Source: Haliclona indistincta (Eukaryota > Porifera > Demospongiae > Haplosclerida > Chalinidae). From it: 64,000 nucleotides of DNA. Numbering within the stretch: the first letter of the stretch is position 1; each line of letters begins with the position of its first letter. Below, in pieces: positions 21,505 through 31,474 of the stretch. Location of the stretch: the NCBI GenBank assembly GCA_964017065.1, contig OZ024783.1:6366093-6430092 (forward strand), in the 5' to 3' direction. Under the pieces are notes generated by a model. The model saw nothing but the letters and a program-made list of their open reading frames with translations, was not told the DNA's origin and searched no databases. The position numbers and the translations under genes are program-made.

Positions 21505-22539
21505 TCACAGCAGGTACACGCCACTGCGACGATAATCAGCCACCAGTAAATAACCGCACTTGTAGCCCATGGCAACATCGAGTGGATCGCCCAAACCAAT
21601 TATTCTTTTAGTCAGTAGACCAGTGTGGGTGAAGACGAACACTTGACGACGAGAACGATCAGTTATGATCGAGTAATGATTACTATCGATCAGTAATCCA
21701 TCAGCACGAGCTAGTTGAGGATAGAGATGCTGTCCCACCTTGTATCCCTTGTAGGTGAATATTTCGACGACCTTGCCCCAAGTTGAAACATGTAGGTACC
21801 CAGTGGGATCAAACGCCAACCCACGAGCATTAGCAGTTGTGGTTTCGAAACGATACGCGATATTACGGGTGATGATATTGTAAGCAAGAACCTGTTTCGT
21901 CGGCCAAATTGTAGCATACAGCAGATTTTTTCGTGCAGTAAAACGCAGGAATTTATGTCCGGTCGCAAATACTCTTTCATAAGTACCACTACTGGTAAAC
22001 TGCAGTATTCTTCTACCATTGTAGTCAGCATAGAATAGTTTGTTACGTGCAAAGACACATCCAGCACTGTATAGAACCCTAGCGGGTAGATTGATCTGTT
22101 TCACCATCCAGCCACAGGTGTCGTACAAGAAGACGAACTTTCGATTAGGAAGCCAAGAAGTAGTTACAAAGAATCCATCAGCTCTAACGCAAACAGCACC
22201 TGGCCTAGGAGTTAAATTCTGGAAAGATTTTCGCCTCTTGGGGTTCATCCTGGGATAGTCAGCAGAACAAGTTGGTACGGGTGGCAACGTTTCGTTAATA
22301 GCAGAATCACCTGTTCCATTATCGATAAAATCTTTATCGATAAAATCGGTGGGGTAATCATCATCGGTGGGGTAATCATCAATGGGGTAATCATCAACTG
22401 TTACATCGATAGGGTCCTCATCATGAAGAGTTTCCAGATCAGTTGAAGCCAGTGCCTGTACCAGAAGGAAAGAGCTGGCAACCACAAAAAAGAGCAATGT
22501 AGAACGTATCATAGCCATGGTTGAGTAAATCATTGACAC
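21505..22539 (-). CDS. Secreted NHL-type beta-propeller protein, copy 4 (expanded acidic linker)
   Basis: 344 residues, intact. The signal peptide and six-blade propeller match the other copies, but the acidic linker is 10-12 residues longer through in-frame repetition of DDYP(I/T)D and DFID units. The change is confined to the linker, so the propeller is probably unaffected and the linker tolerates slippage. This unit has no MMS22L exons beside it. It is the copy most like the one at 51-52 kb, so segment C was probably derived from this end of the array. Confidence 0.8.
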   Translation of the reverse strand: MSMIYSTMAMIRSTLLFFVVASSFLLVQALASTDLETLHDEDPIDVTVDDYPIDDYPTDDDYPTDFIDKDFIDNGTGDSAINETLPPVPTCSADYPRMNPKRRKSFQNLTPRPGAVCVRADGFFVTTSWLPNRKFVFLYDTCGWMVKQINLPARVLYSAGCVFARNKLFYADYNGRRILQFTSSGTYERVFATGHKFLRFTARKNLLYATIWPTKQVLAYNIITRNIAYRFETTTANARGLAFDPTGYLHVSTWGKVVEIFTYKGYKVGQHLYPQLARADGLLIDSNHYSIITDRSRRQVFVFTHTGLLTKRIIGLGDPLDVAMGYKCGYLLVADYRRSGVYLL

Positions 22540-23296
22540 TTATGATTTTTCCAAGCAAACTGACTTCTTTTATTAGGCAGAAATATTATTCAAACTTCCA
22601 GGATGCTTGTTTCTTGAATGTAAAGTACCGTAGTTTCATTTTTACACTGAAAATTCTTGGTGAAACCATCAACAGACATCTTTGAATATAGACAGACACT
22701 TTTTATCATGCAGCAACTTTGAACACATGGCATGTTGCTAGGATTCAGTGGAATGATTATAGGCAATGCATGATGCCAGAGAAGTGTCATGGACAGCACT
22801 GTACATGAAATTGCCTGCATTCATGATAGACCTTTCGACTAAGTGGTTAGTTGGCCTGGCAGCCAACACTCATTTCAACTAGCAAAGGCATGTAGTTATC
22901 TGGCAAATGACTACTCCATTAAGCCTACCCTATACCCAACATGTACCCTTTGTGGGCATATAAATGTCGTGGGTCCCATATTGAGCCATATTAATACTAT
23001 CCATGAAGTTTAACCGCCTATTTCCATAAATACCCCAATATATTCTCGTTGTACAGTATGTATTTTAGGCAGTGTCAGAAATAGTGCATGCCCGATCTCT
23101 TAGAGCCGTGACTTGCCATTGTAGCACACACTCTTGTCTGACGGGGTTGCTGTTGTTTGCGTACGTGTGTGGGTCATGAGGCCAATTCTACAAGAGAAAC
23201 CTTCTGGCAGAGGCGGCTAACCTTCGGTGGTTGATCCAAACCACTGAAGGATGAACTGGTCATCAAACCAATGTATCTCAGACTCAAAGTACATTA

Positions 23297-24188
23297 CAGT
23301 GAAACCTGTCTTAAGGACCACTTGTGTAATAAGACCACCTCTATATTAAGACCACAATTTTCGATCATTTTATACATGATTTTATATAGGCACTCTCTAT
23401 TAAGACCACAAATTTTGGTCCCAAGGGTGGTCCTATTAACCCTTTAAGGCCTATAGCGGCTTTAGCCGCCATAATTGACTCCACCTACTCTAGACGTCAT
23501 AAAAAGTGCAAAAAGTGCTCTAGAAAGGTCAAATCAAGTTTATTTGCAAAAGATGACTTTACCTGAAAAAACCACCTGTTTTTCGGCGCGCCCTCCCCAC
23601 TAAAACGTACAGCACGGGGGGAATTTTAAAGGGGGGTGTCCCCCTGTTAACCCGGGGTTCGAAGGGGCAGAGCCCCTCGCCACTTTGGGCAATTTTAAGG
23701 CTTCAGGATGCCCGGAAATGCATACTTAGGCATGGAATATGGTCTAAACTATGCTGTTTGCTCACCTGGACACCACCAGGTTTTTGTATCAGTCACAAGG
23801 GCTAAACGAAGACCAAAATTGGCTGAAAAATGACAAGGTCGCAGCACTTAAGCGGCTTCAGTTCCGAAGTGGGAGTGGCCATCTCAGAGTTTAGTACATG
23901 GTTGTAAACTTTGACATACCAGGAAACAACAGTGCTAGTTTGGAACAGCTAACGTACTGCATGTTGTAGAAAATGCAAGACAAACTGTCAGTTTAGAGCA
24001 AGTCGAATTTTCGTCAAAATATTTCAGTCCCTAAAGAGTTAATCACCTTATAATCCTTCAAGGCATATTTCATCCAAAACTGATTTTATATGACATTTAA
24101 AACACTTAGAGTTGATTTTCAACAACTTTGGAGCAATTCCAGCAAGATTTACAATTTTTGATGAAAACTCATTAAGCAGGTTTCACTG
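23297..24188. mobile_element. pogo-like element, 892 bp, with TA target duplication
   Basis: Ends CAGTGAAACCTGTCTTAAGG / GCAGGTTTCACTG with TA on each side. Unit 2 of the array at about 16782 gives the empty site (AAAGTACATTGTTGTTAGC). The left part holds repeated AAGACCAC motifs usual in pogo/Tigger ends. It has no transposase frame and carries a second element inside. Confidence 0.75.
23440..24038. mobile_element. TTAA-target element nested in the pogo-like element
   Basis: CCCTTTAAGG at the left and CCCTAAAGAG at the right, directly flanked by TTAA (23436-23439 and 24039-24042). TTAA targets and CCCTTT ends fit piggyBac-like or Kolobok-like elements. It is non-coding, with a G/C-rich hairpin block (GGGGGTGTCCCCCTG). 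Confidence 0.55.
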
Positions 24189-25196
24189 TATTGTTAGCAT
24201 TGGTAGGATCATCTGTCTGTACAATACAGCAGTCAAACTAAGACCAAAACTAATCAAAGTGCTGTTTTTCACCATTAATCTTAAATTACTACAACGAAAA
24301 GTAATGAAGTATGTAAAGCCGGTAGCTTCCAGGTTCCTCTAACACCTAGCTGACTATTCTGTTCATGATACGTGCAGCAAAGCATAAACATGTACATGTA
24401 CATGAAGGGATGTTCTCCTGAAAAGCAAACATACAAACCCTATGAAGTTAGAAAACACTAAGTTCCGAAAAAGTGTAAAAATGCAATTTTGCAATCCACT
24501 AGAGCCAGCAAGTTCTAAGCATTACAAGTGCATCTGCTTAACTATCAGCACCTAAAATTGTCTCAGAAAGACGATGTACTAATGCACGTCTTTGAAAATA
24601 GTGCCGACATGCTGCTAACAATTTTGTCTCTAGAGTGTCAGCTTGCTTGCACAATTTTTATGATCAATGATAGAAAGCAGACTGTGAAGAGTTTTGTCTT
24701 CAGATCAACAGTATGTGCACACACCATTGCTAATTATTAAATAGCTTGCTTCTATGTCAGGTCCTAATTATCTCAGCTGTTGTTTCTCTGCTTTGTTAGT
24801 TTCCTCAGCCGTACACACGCTTGTGCTAAAACGAATGATGACACAACATGAGAAATTATATTATATTATTGTTTGAATTTGATGAGAAATGAGCCTTTGA
24901 GAATGGAATTTAATTAGGCATTAATTAAGTGTTGATTAAACCTGAATTCACTTCTGGAATTCCGATTAGCGGCTGTAATGTATGGGAGTGATTGGCGAAA
25001 TTTAGACTGCGCACTTTATATACAGGCACAAATTTTAAACTGCGTTGCTGTAATTGGTGGCACTTTGGCTATTCTTTACTATGAATTTCACACGCATTCT
25101 ACGTTGACAACCAGCGCTGCAGGATACATAGACGCATGCTGTAGCGTTCACTCGTTTTTGTTTACTTCACTAACGACAATGACTGCCGGCGCTGCA

Positions 25197-25258
25197 TAGT
25201 CTCGCGGGCCAGACGTTCTGGGGGAACGTTCTCCCAGAACGTCTGGCCCGCGAGACTA
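25197..25258. repeat. 62 bp near-perfect palindrome
   Basis: 26 bp arms TAGTCTCGCGGGCCAGACGT(TCTGGG) and their exact complement around a 10 bp loop. It stands upstream of the ZAR1-like gene. It could be a tiny MITE or a regulatory hairpin. Confidence 0.8.
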
Positions 25259-25494
25259 GGCGCTGCACTTCTGCTAAACGTTTCTGCAAGCTGTACTAGT
25301 GTTCTTCCCGCTGTAAACAACCATGTCAGGTCCTAATTCTCTCAGCTCAGCTGTTGTTCTCTGGTTTGTTAGTTTCCTCGCCCGTACGCGCGTTCTCAAC
25401 CGCGCGCGCTAAAACGAGTTCCTATCCTAACGTTGTGTGTGAATTTTATTAGCATCGAAGGGGGAATCCCAGGGAACTCCCCTTCCACTTGGGC

Positions 25495-25501
25495 TATAAA
25501 A
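25495..25501 (+). promoter_or_regulatory. TATA box of ZAR1-like gene, copy A
   Basis: TATAAAA in the context GGGCTATAAAAGC, 69 bp before the start codon at 25570. In the copy at 54 kb the matching place reads CAGTATAATAAAC, so the canonical box is lost there. Confidence 0.65.
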
Positions 25502-25569
25502 GCAACACAGCCTGGCAGTGACAACAAGGTCCAGCAAGGCATTTCGGATCGCGCAAGAGGAGAAGAATC

Positions 25570-26046
25570 ATGTCGTTCTTAGGCTTATTCGAGTGCTGTT
25601 GTGGCAATACTTGGACTTGCACTGATGCTGAGCGAGGAGTATCCCAAAAATGCAGTAACTGCAGGAGATACGTGTGGCCTCATAAAGCAATGTTTGGTCG
25701 GTTCGAGTGTGACTGTGGCAGAGTATGGCACAGCAAGAGAGCTGTGGAAGGCTACCCGCAAGAATGTGATGACTGTGGAGAAGATGTAGAACCATTAGAC
25801 CTCAAAGAAGTGAAAATGTTTGGACTGTTCGAGTGTCCAGAGTGCTCCCACGAGTGGGCCAGTGCCAGTGCTTGGGTTGGTTACACACAGGGCTGTACTG
25901 AATGTGATGAAGACACCCTGCCCTACCAACTCAACTACCTACGACGAAAAAAGGGAGACTGGCAGCAACTAAAAGACAAATCTCACATCAGCAGTCTCTG
26001 TGGAAAGTGCAGGGAACAAGGATACAACTGTGCTATACTGAACTGA
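25570..26046 (+). CDS. ZAR1-like 3CxxC-type zinc-binding protein, copy A
   Basis: Intronless, 158 residues. It is built from three similar modules of about 40 residues, each F-x-C-x-C/CxxC...W...A..GY.Q.C..C...P: residues 6-36 (FECCCGNTWTC...CSNC), 42-72 (FGRFECDCGRVWHSKRA...CDDC), 82-115 (FGLFECPECSHEWASASAW...CTECDEDTLPY). A C-terminal HISSLCGKCREQGYNC resembles the CGRC...SC tail of zygote-arrest proteins. ZAR1 proteins bind maternal mRNA in oocytes, so an RNA-binding role is inferred. The ATG has context ATCATGTCG and follows a TATA box by 69 bp. The gene lies on the plus strand inside the large MMS22L intron, against the host gene. A second intact copy is at 54265-54741. Confidence 0.8.
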   Translation: MSFLGLFECCCGNTWTCTDAERGVSQKCSNCRRYVWPHKAMFGRFECDCGRVWHSKRAVEGYPQECDDCGEDVEPLDLKEVKMFGLFECPECSHEWASASAWVGYTQGCTECDEDTLPYQLNYLRRKKGDWQQLKDKSHISSLCGKCREQGYNCAILN

Positions 26047-26124
26047 TGCACAACAAAGAACAGCTACCCATCGACCGAAAGAAACCTGATCGTATCGAGA
26101 CAGTAATATCAATGTGATAGATCT

Positions 26125-26345
26125 ATAGAGAACAATGAGTGTGATAAAGAACAGTGTTACCAGTCAGTGTGATAAAGAACAGTGTTACCAGTCAATGTAA
26201 TAGAAGTGCTACCAGTCAGTGTGATAGAAGTGCTACCAGTCAGTGTGATAAAGAACAGTGTTACCAGTCAGTATGATAGAAGTGCTACCAGTCAGTGTGA
26301 TAGAAGTGCTACCAGTCAGTGTATAGAGAACAGTGTTAACAGTCA
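26125..26345. repeat. Minisatellite 3' of the ZAR1-like gene
   Basis: About eight units of ACCAGTCAGTGTGATA followed by either GAAGTGCT or AAGAACAGTGTT. The copy at 54.83-54.93 kb has fewer units, so the array changes length. It probably lies in the 3' UTR. Confidence 0.8.
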
Positions 26346-26490
26346 ATGTTTAGAGTGTATTCCAAAGACAGGAAGAGTGTACCAATTTAGTTGTGTACAG
26401 AGTATGTGCGTGCTATTAATTTTGTTGATAACTTTTTCATTAAGTGAACATAAAGTGCAAGTGTGGGGTTAGTATAATTATAGCTACAAT

Positions 26491-27235
26491 AATTATTGCC
26501 GAGCGCCTTAGCGCGAGGCATGTAATCGCGGAGTACTGTGTCGAAATTGTATGTTTGTATATATGTATATATATGTCACGCTTAGGAATGCAATCAGTCC
26601 ATATGGCGAGGCCCATACTGTAGTATTGTATGCGAGGGCCACGAGGGCAGCAATTGCAAGGCCCCGGGATTGCACGTTCTTTCATAACTACTCGACGTTC
26701 TTTCATAACTCGACTACAAAATGGACGATTCGCCTTCCCATCTCGCTTTCCATACACCGCCCTCATCAGCGATATTGTGACTGATGCTGCAGCAAAAACC
26801 AGGGCTTTGGCGCGGGAGGGGAAGCGCAGACAGCGTGAACTTGAAGAGAGACACTACTGCTACTCGGTAAAAACATAATCCCGCGCTGTATTTACTCTCC
26901 ATTACAAACAATAGAGCAAACAGACTTTCACACCTTCGAATTCGTGAAAGGGCTAACAAAAGACTGTCTACAGAAACTGAAGAACTGGTTATGATTCTTG
27001 ACTCAATGCTAAGACATTTCATGCTTATGACTCCTCCTTTTTCCCGGACACTGTTAAACTATGGAACCTGCTGATCATGAGATTGTCCCTGCAGCAGATT
27101 GTCTCCGCTTCATCCCTCTCTGTTGTCAAGAGAGATATTTGTGGCTATCGATCTAATTTAATCTAGTAACTTATGTTGTTTGTCTTTTATTTTGGTTGGT
27201 ACCATGCAATATTATTATTAATGAAGTTTATTTCC
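26491..27235 (+). mobile_element. LINE-like 3' remnant and dispersed repeat
   Basis: The left part (ATTGCCGAGCGCCTTAGCGCG...) recurs in reverse at 39555-39775. At about 27030-27160 a plus-strand frame reads FFPDTVKLWN...IVSASSLSVVKRDI followed by a stop, the usual C-terminal signature of a non-LTR reverse transcriptase ORF. It ends near an ATT-rich tail. The frame is broken upstream, so this is a dead fragment and possibly two elements side by side. Confidence 0.55.
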
Positions 27236-28140
27236 GTGCGAGGCAAATACATGCTGTAAGTATACCTAGTTCAGTTGTTAATCTTGGAAAACAGCAAGAC
27301 AGAGACACACAATGGTGATTCTCATTATGTGATTCTATAATTATATTCAACTTCAGAATGTTCTTGGAATGTTCTGTTAAGCTGAGTTGTGATTTGTGAA
27401 TATTGTTACATGTATACACTGGCAAAACTATGTTTTTCTGTCTTCTATGTCTTCATAGGAGAGAGAGAGAGAGAGCAGAGCAGAAAGAGAGAGCAGACAC
27501 AAATTGTTTGCTTTTATCGAGCAAGGTCTATTGTTGCTTTGAGCTGAGACTGAGTTTTTCTGAAGTCTCTCTTTCACCACTAACAAAACAGCACGACCGC
27601 TAGGGCTGATACCCAACCACAAACAACAACTCTCACAGCAGAAGGAGCTCTATCACAACCAGCAGCCTTGTTCTCTTATGTCCAGTAATTACTGCATGGT
27701 GCTTCCTTTGAGACACAATACCATTTGCATTAGCTTATGTGTATGTCATGTTGCTTATACATTCTATATCTGATGAACTGCAGCTGACTACAGCTTCAGT
27801 TATTTAAGGTTACGGGGAACAGGCAGGGTAAAACAGTCTTGCTCTCTGACAGAAGAAACAAAACTTTTTTGACCAAAGCAATATGAGCGATGCTAAAGCC
27901 TTCTCTTTCTGACAACTTACTTTTGTTGTGAGCGTACATATACTATAACCTTAGGATCTATTGCAAGCATGTGTAAGGAGACATGCAATACATGATAACC
28001 TCTCATCAAATAGAACATGATGATATTATGACTGCATGTGGTATCCGCACTATTGCATAATTGAAATGAACAGATTTCACAAAACCCTCAGCGTGTCATG
28101 CACATTGTAGTGTTAGGTAGCAGCTATAGTCTAGCTATGT
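27236..28140. other. Non-coding stretch of the MMS22L intron, duplicated at 55.1-56.0 kb
   Basis: It aligns well with 55080-55990 but indels break every short frame in one or the other copy. It contains GAGAGCAGAGCAGAAAG repeats and no recognisable gene. Confidence 0.5.
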
Positions 28141-28149
28141 AGTGCTAAC

Positions 28150-29560
28150 CAGAAGACAGCAAAGTGCTATATGTCATAAGGGCGCGAACATGAGTAGGTA
28201 GTCATTGCCGCAGTGTAGGCTCTTTATTGAAGTATCTACACACCCACAGAGCTGTCCTGCAGTTAGAACTTTAGATAGAATCTACAAGTACCTAGATGGG
28301 CACTTTTAACCATGGGCACTTGTATAGTCGGAGAGGTCCAAGATGGTCGTCAAGGTGAGCCAGCCATAACTCGAGAATGACGGCACTTAAATCAAAATCC
28401 ATGAGTCACATTGCAAGCCGTTGTCGTGCTTATCATGCTCATAACCTTACCAGCGCGTAGAATTGATTGCTGATCTCTGCAGCTCGATGAACAGGCACAA
28501 GTAGAGAAACTAGGGCATCAGAGGAGTGTTCTTTCAAAGGTTTAAATGAGATACTCAAAAATTAGCTTCAAGGTTGAGTAAGGTTGAGGTTGAGCTTCAA
28601 GCCTGAGCTTCATGGTTGGATGAGACATTTAATAATGAACAGATTTCACAATACCCTCGGCGTGTTGCACATTGTAGAGTTAGCTCCATAGTTAGGGTTT
28701 GCAGAAGGAGCTTTGCAGCTAAAGCCAACCTGCTTGCTATTGAAACTGCACTGCTAAGCAGAAGACAGCAAAGTGCTGACCACAAGGACAAGGTGTGTCT
28801 AGTGGGCGTGACCGTGAACACTGAGTAGGTAGCCATTGTTCTTGGGTTTGATAGGTTTTTCTTGAGATGTCTACGCACCTTCAGAGCTGTCCTGCAGACT
28901 GCAGTTTAGATGGAATCTACGAGTACCTAGGTAGTCAACTATGGGCGCTTTTGCAGTCAGAGACGTCTAAAGGCGTGTTCACATGGAATCCACTTTTGAT
29001 GTGCATTCAATCCCCAAACTCGCCAAAGCGAATTAGAAGCAAATTCAATGCGCATCGCGAGCGTTCACATGTAGCGAATTGGATGCGAATTATGCGGCTA
29101 TTCGATTTTTAAAAGTCTACATCACGCTCTTCTTGGCCTTCAACGATGCTTTTGTAGCTTTAAACGTCCATTACAAAGTGTTTAGTCCACCAAGCGCCTT
29201 GTATCTACTCGTGTCTGCCCACGCACTAAACGCAATTCGCTTCCAATCCACCTCCGGAGGTGGATTGAACACAATGCGCATTGAATTCGCATCGAGCAGA
29301 AGCGGATTCATGTGAACGCTAGCGAACCGGATTGAATGCGCATTCAATCCACTTTGCAGGGTCCATGTGAACGCGCCTTAAGAAGGCCGCCAAGGGGTGA
29401 GCCAGCCATAACTCGAGAATGAAAGCACTTTAGCAAAATCCACGAGTCACATTGCAAGCCATTGTCATGCTAAGCCTGTTCATACCTTTACCAAGTTTCA
29501 GAAGTGAGCGATGGTCTCTGCAGCTCATTGGACAGAATGAACGAACGAACGAATGAGCGA
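28150..29560. repeat. Dispersed repeat family copies (MITE-like)
   Basis: Two copies share CAGAAGACAGCAAAGTGCT, GAGCTGTCCTGCAG, GTACCTAGGTAGTCAACTATG and AGCCATAACTCGAGAATGA. The second is interrupted by the element at 28971-29378. Further copies lie at 33480-33730, 34140-34490, 35800-36060 and in the foldback at 56003-57037. Confidence 0.7.
28971..29378. mobile_element. PIF/Harbinger-like MITE with TAA target duplication
   Basis: 408 bp, terminal repeats AGGCGTGTTCACATGGA / TCCATGTGAACGCGCCT, direct TAA on both sides (28968-28970, 29379-29381). Sister repeat copies give the empty site (GACGTCCAAGATGG at 33650). A three-base TAA/TTA target is characteristic of PIF/Harbinger. Confidence 0.8.
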
Positions 29561-29597
29561 TGGTCTCTGCAGCTCATTGGACAGAATGAATGAACGA

Positions 29598-29732
29598 ATG
29601 ACAAACCAAGTACCGTAACCCTCGCGCATGCGCCGAGGGTTAATGACAAAGCAAGTACCGTAACCCTCGCGCATGCGCCGAGGGTTAATGACAAAGCAAG
29701 TACCGTAACCCTCGCGCATGCGCCGAGGGTTA
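29598..29732. repeat. 45 bp minisatellite, three units
   Basis: Each unit holds GTACCGTAACCCTCGCGCAT followed by GCGCCGAGGGTTAAT, itself nearly palindromic (AACCCTCG-CGCATGCG-CCGAGGGTT). Single units occur at about 34450-34490, 56215-56250 and 56790-56825. Confidence 0.85.
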
Positions 29733-30381
29733 ATTAGAGGCGTGCTTTCTTCAAAGCTTTAGATGAGACACTTTATAATTAGCTTCATGCTTGAGTAAGG
29801 GTTGAGGTTGAGCTTCAAAGTCGAGTATGAGTAAAATAATCTGAGAGCCAATTTGTTATGGATTTTCCGCATACGAGCTCGACTAGCTATTGTCAACTCC
29901 ACTATGCACTTATGTAACCCAAAATACATGTACACACAGTAAACAACCAAACCATTAGACAGACAAACTAGCGCTGTGATCACTGTTAATATGCAAAATC
30001 AACTTGCACAACGTGCGGGCTTGTTGTCAACGACAATTGCGGTTAACCACGTATATAGAAAATTTGCAGTAGCTTAATTTTCATAAGTGCTGTTCGATCA
30101 TAAAATTTATCGATTTTAGCCAATCTCTTTTATACAGAACAACGCCCAAAAAACGCAAATCTGAGAAAACTCACGAAACATTTTAACACTATCTTACTTC
30201 TGCTTAATTTTTGTTGTTGTTTTGTTATTTTTCTTTTAGGTGTCCCTTAATAATTAGCTCTAGCTATTGGGATTGCCTCACTGTACCTTTCAGTATAAAT
30301 TTAAAAAAAAAAAACACCACAAAAAGTACATTTTACGGTAGTATGTAGACTGTATGGTATCAGAATCATAGTGCTTCTTAC

Positions 30382-31166
30382 CGTATACCACCACGAGGCG
30401 ATAGAGAATCGCAATCTTTGTCCAACATAATTGCAGAATGATGTGTCTAGAATAGTTAGCAGTAGGTGTGGTCATTGTTCTGAGCATGCTCAGTATGTCT
30501 TCAAGAGGGCCGAGTGAGCGTGAGACATAGGTCAATTGAGTGAGAATGGTTTTGATGTACTTAATAATGGTTGGATGTGGTGGCTGAGAAGAGCAGGATG
30601 GTATCAGATATCTAAAATAAAAGAAATTGTCATAATTATAAGTTGCTGCTAAGTTGATTAGTTTAGAACAAGTGGAATGTTGACCACTAGCCACAGCATG
30701 AGAAACAATTTTGTAGCTCAGCCGACCATAAGATCAAAGGCACCGCTCAGTGGTTATATCCCATGGGCAATACGAGTATTTTCCAGGTGGTGGCGTCACA
30801 TAGCAATACCATAGCAATAAGATGGCGTCGTCGAAAGACGCACACAAGATTACACTGCTGTCTTTCAGTTTCAGTAACGCGCTGTCATTCACGTCTGGTG
30901 ACTTCTATGGAGGCTCTACTACCTTGAGTGCTTCGTTTAGCAACCATAAGAGCAGTATTCTCAGCTTCCTGGGCTACAAAATGGGCACCTCAGCAATACA
31001 CGATATAACCTCGGGGGTTAACCAATACGTATCGGTTGCTTGCTTGCCCTCCAGTAAGCATCTCAGCCGTCTAAGATGAGGAGTCTTTTGCTTGAAATAT
31101 TGCTTCATATGCTGCAGTTATAAAGCTCACGATTCAACTTGCTCTAAAAATTTGTCATTTGAGCGT

Positions 31167-31212
<46 letters not shown>

Positions 31213-31238
31213 CACACACACACACACACACAAACACA

Positions 31239-31273
<35 letters not shown>

Positions 31274-31442
31274 ACACACACACAGATTGGATTCCATACC
31301 TAAATACAAAATCTTCAGTGAAGTGTAAAAAGTGAACACAGTCATGAAAGACAGAACAAACATCACCTAAAGACAGTACAATAATAATTAATATTGTGAA
31401 AGGAATTATATACCTGATCAGATTTACATAATACACTGTGTG

Positions 31443-31474
<32 letters not shown>

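Noticed and set aside
26182..26472. 96-codon repetitive frame after the ZAR1-like gene
   Set aside because: Minisatellite translation; unit number and frame are not kept in segment C.
27403..27603. Arg/Glu-rich frame shared with 55147-55362
   Set aside because: Indels change the frame between copies and the sequence is a purine repeat; treated as non-coding.
29488..29719. Repetitive frames near 29.6 kb
   Set aside because: Arise from the 45 bp minisatellite (unit length divisible by three).
30822..31079. Plus-strand 85-codon frame between MMS22L exons 3 and 4
   Set aside because: The segment C copy has lost about 50 bases and the frame; it has no domain. An unproven first exon remains possible because of the AAGATGGCG context.
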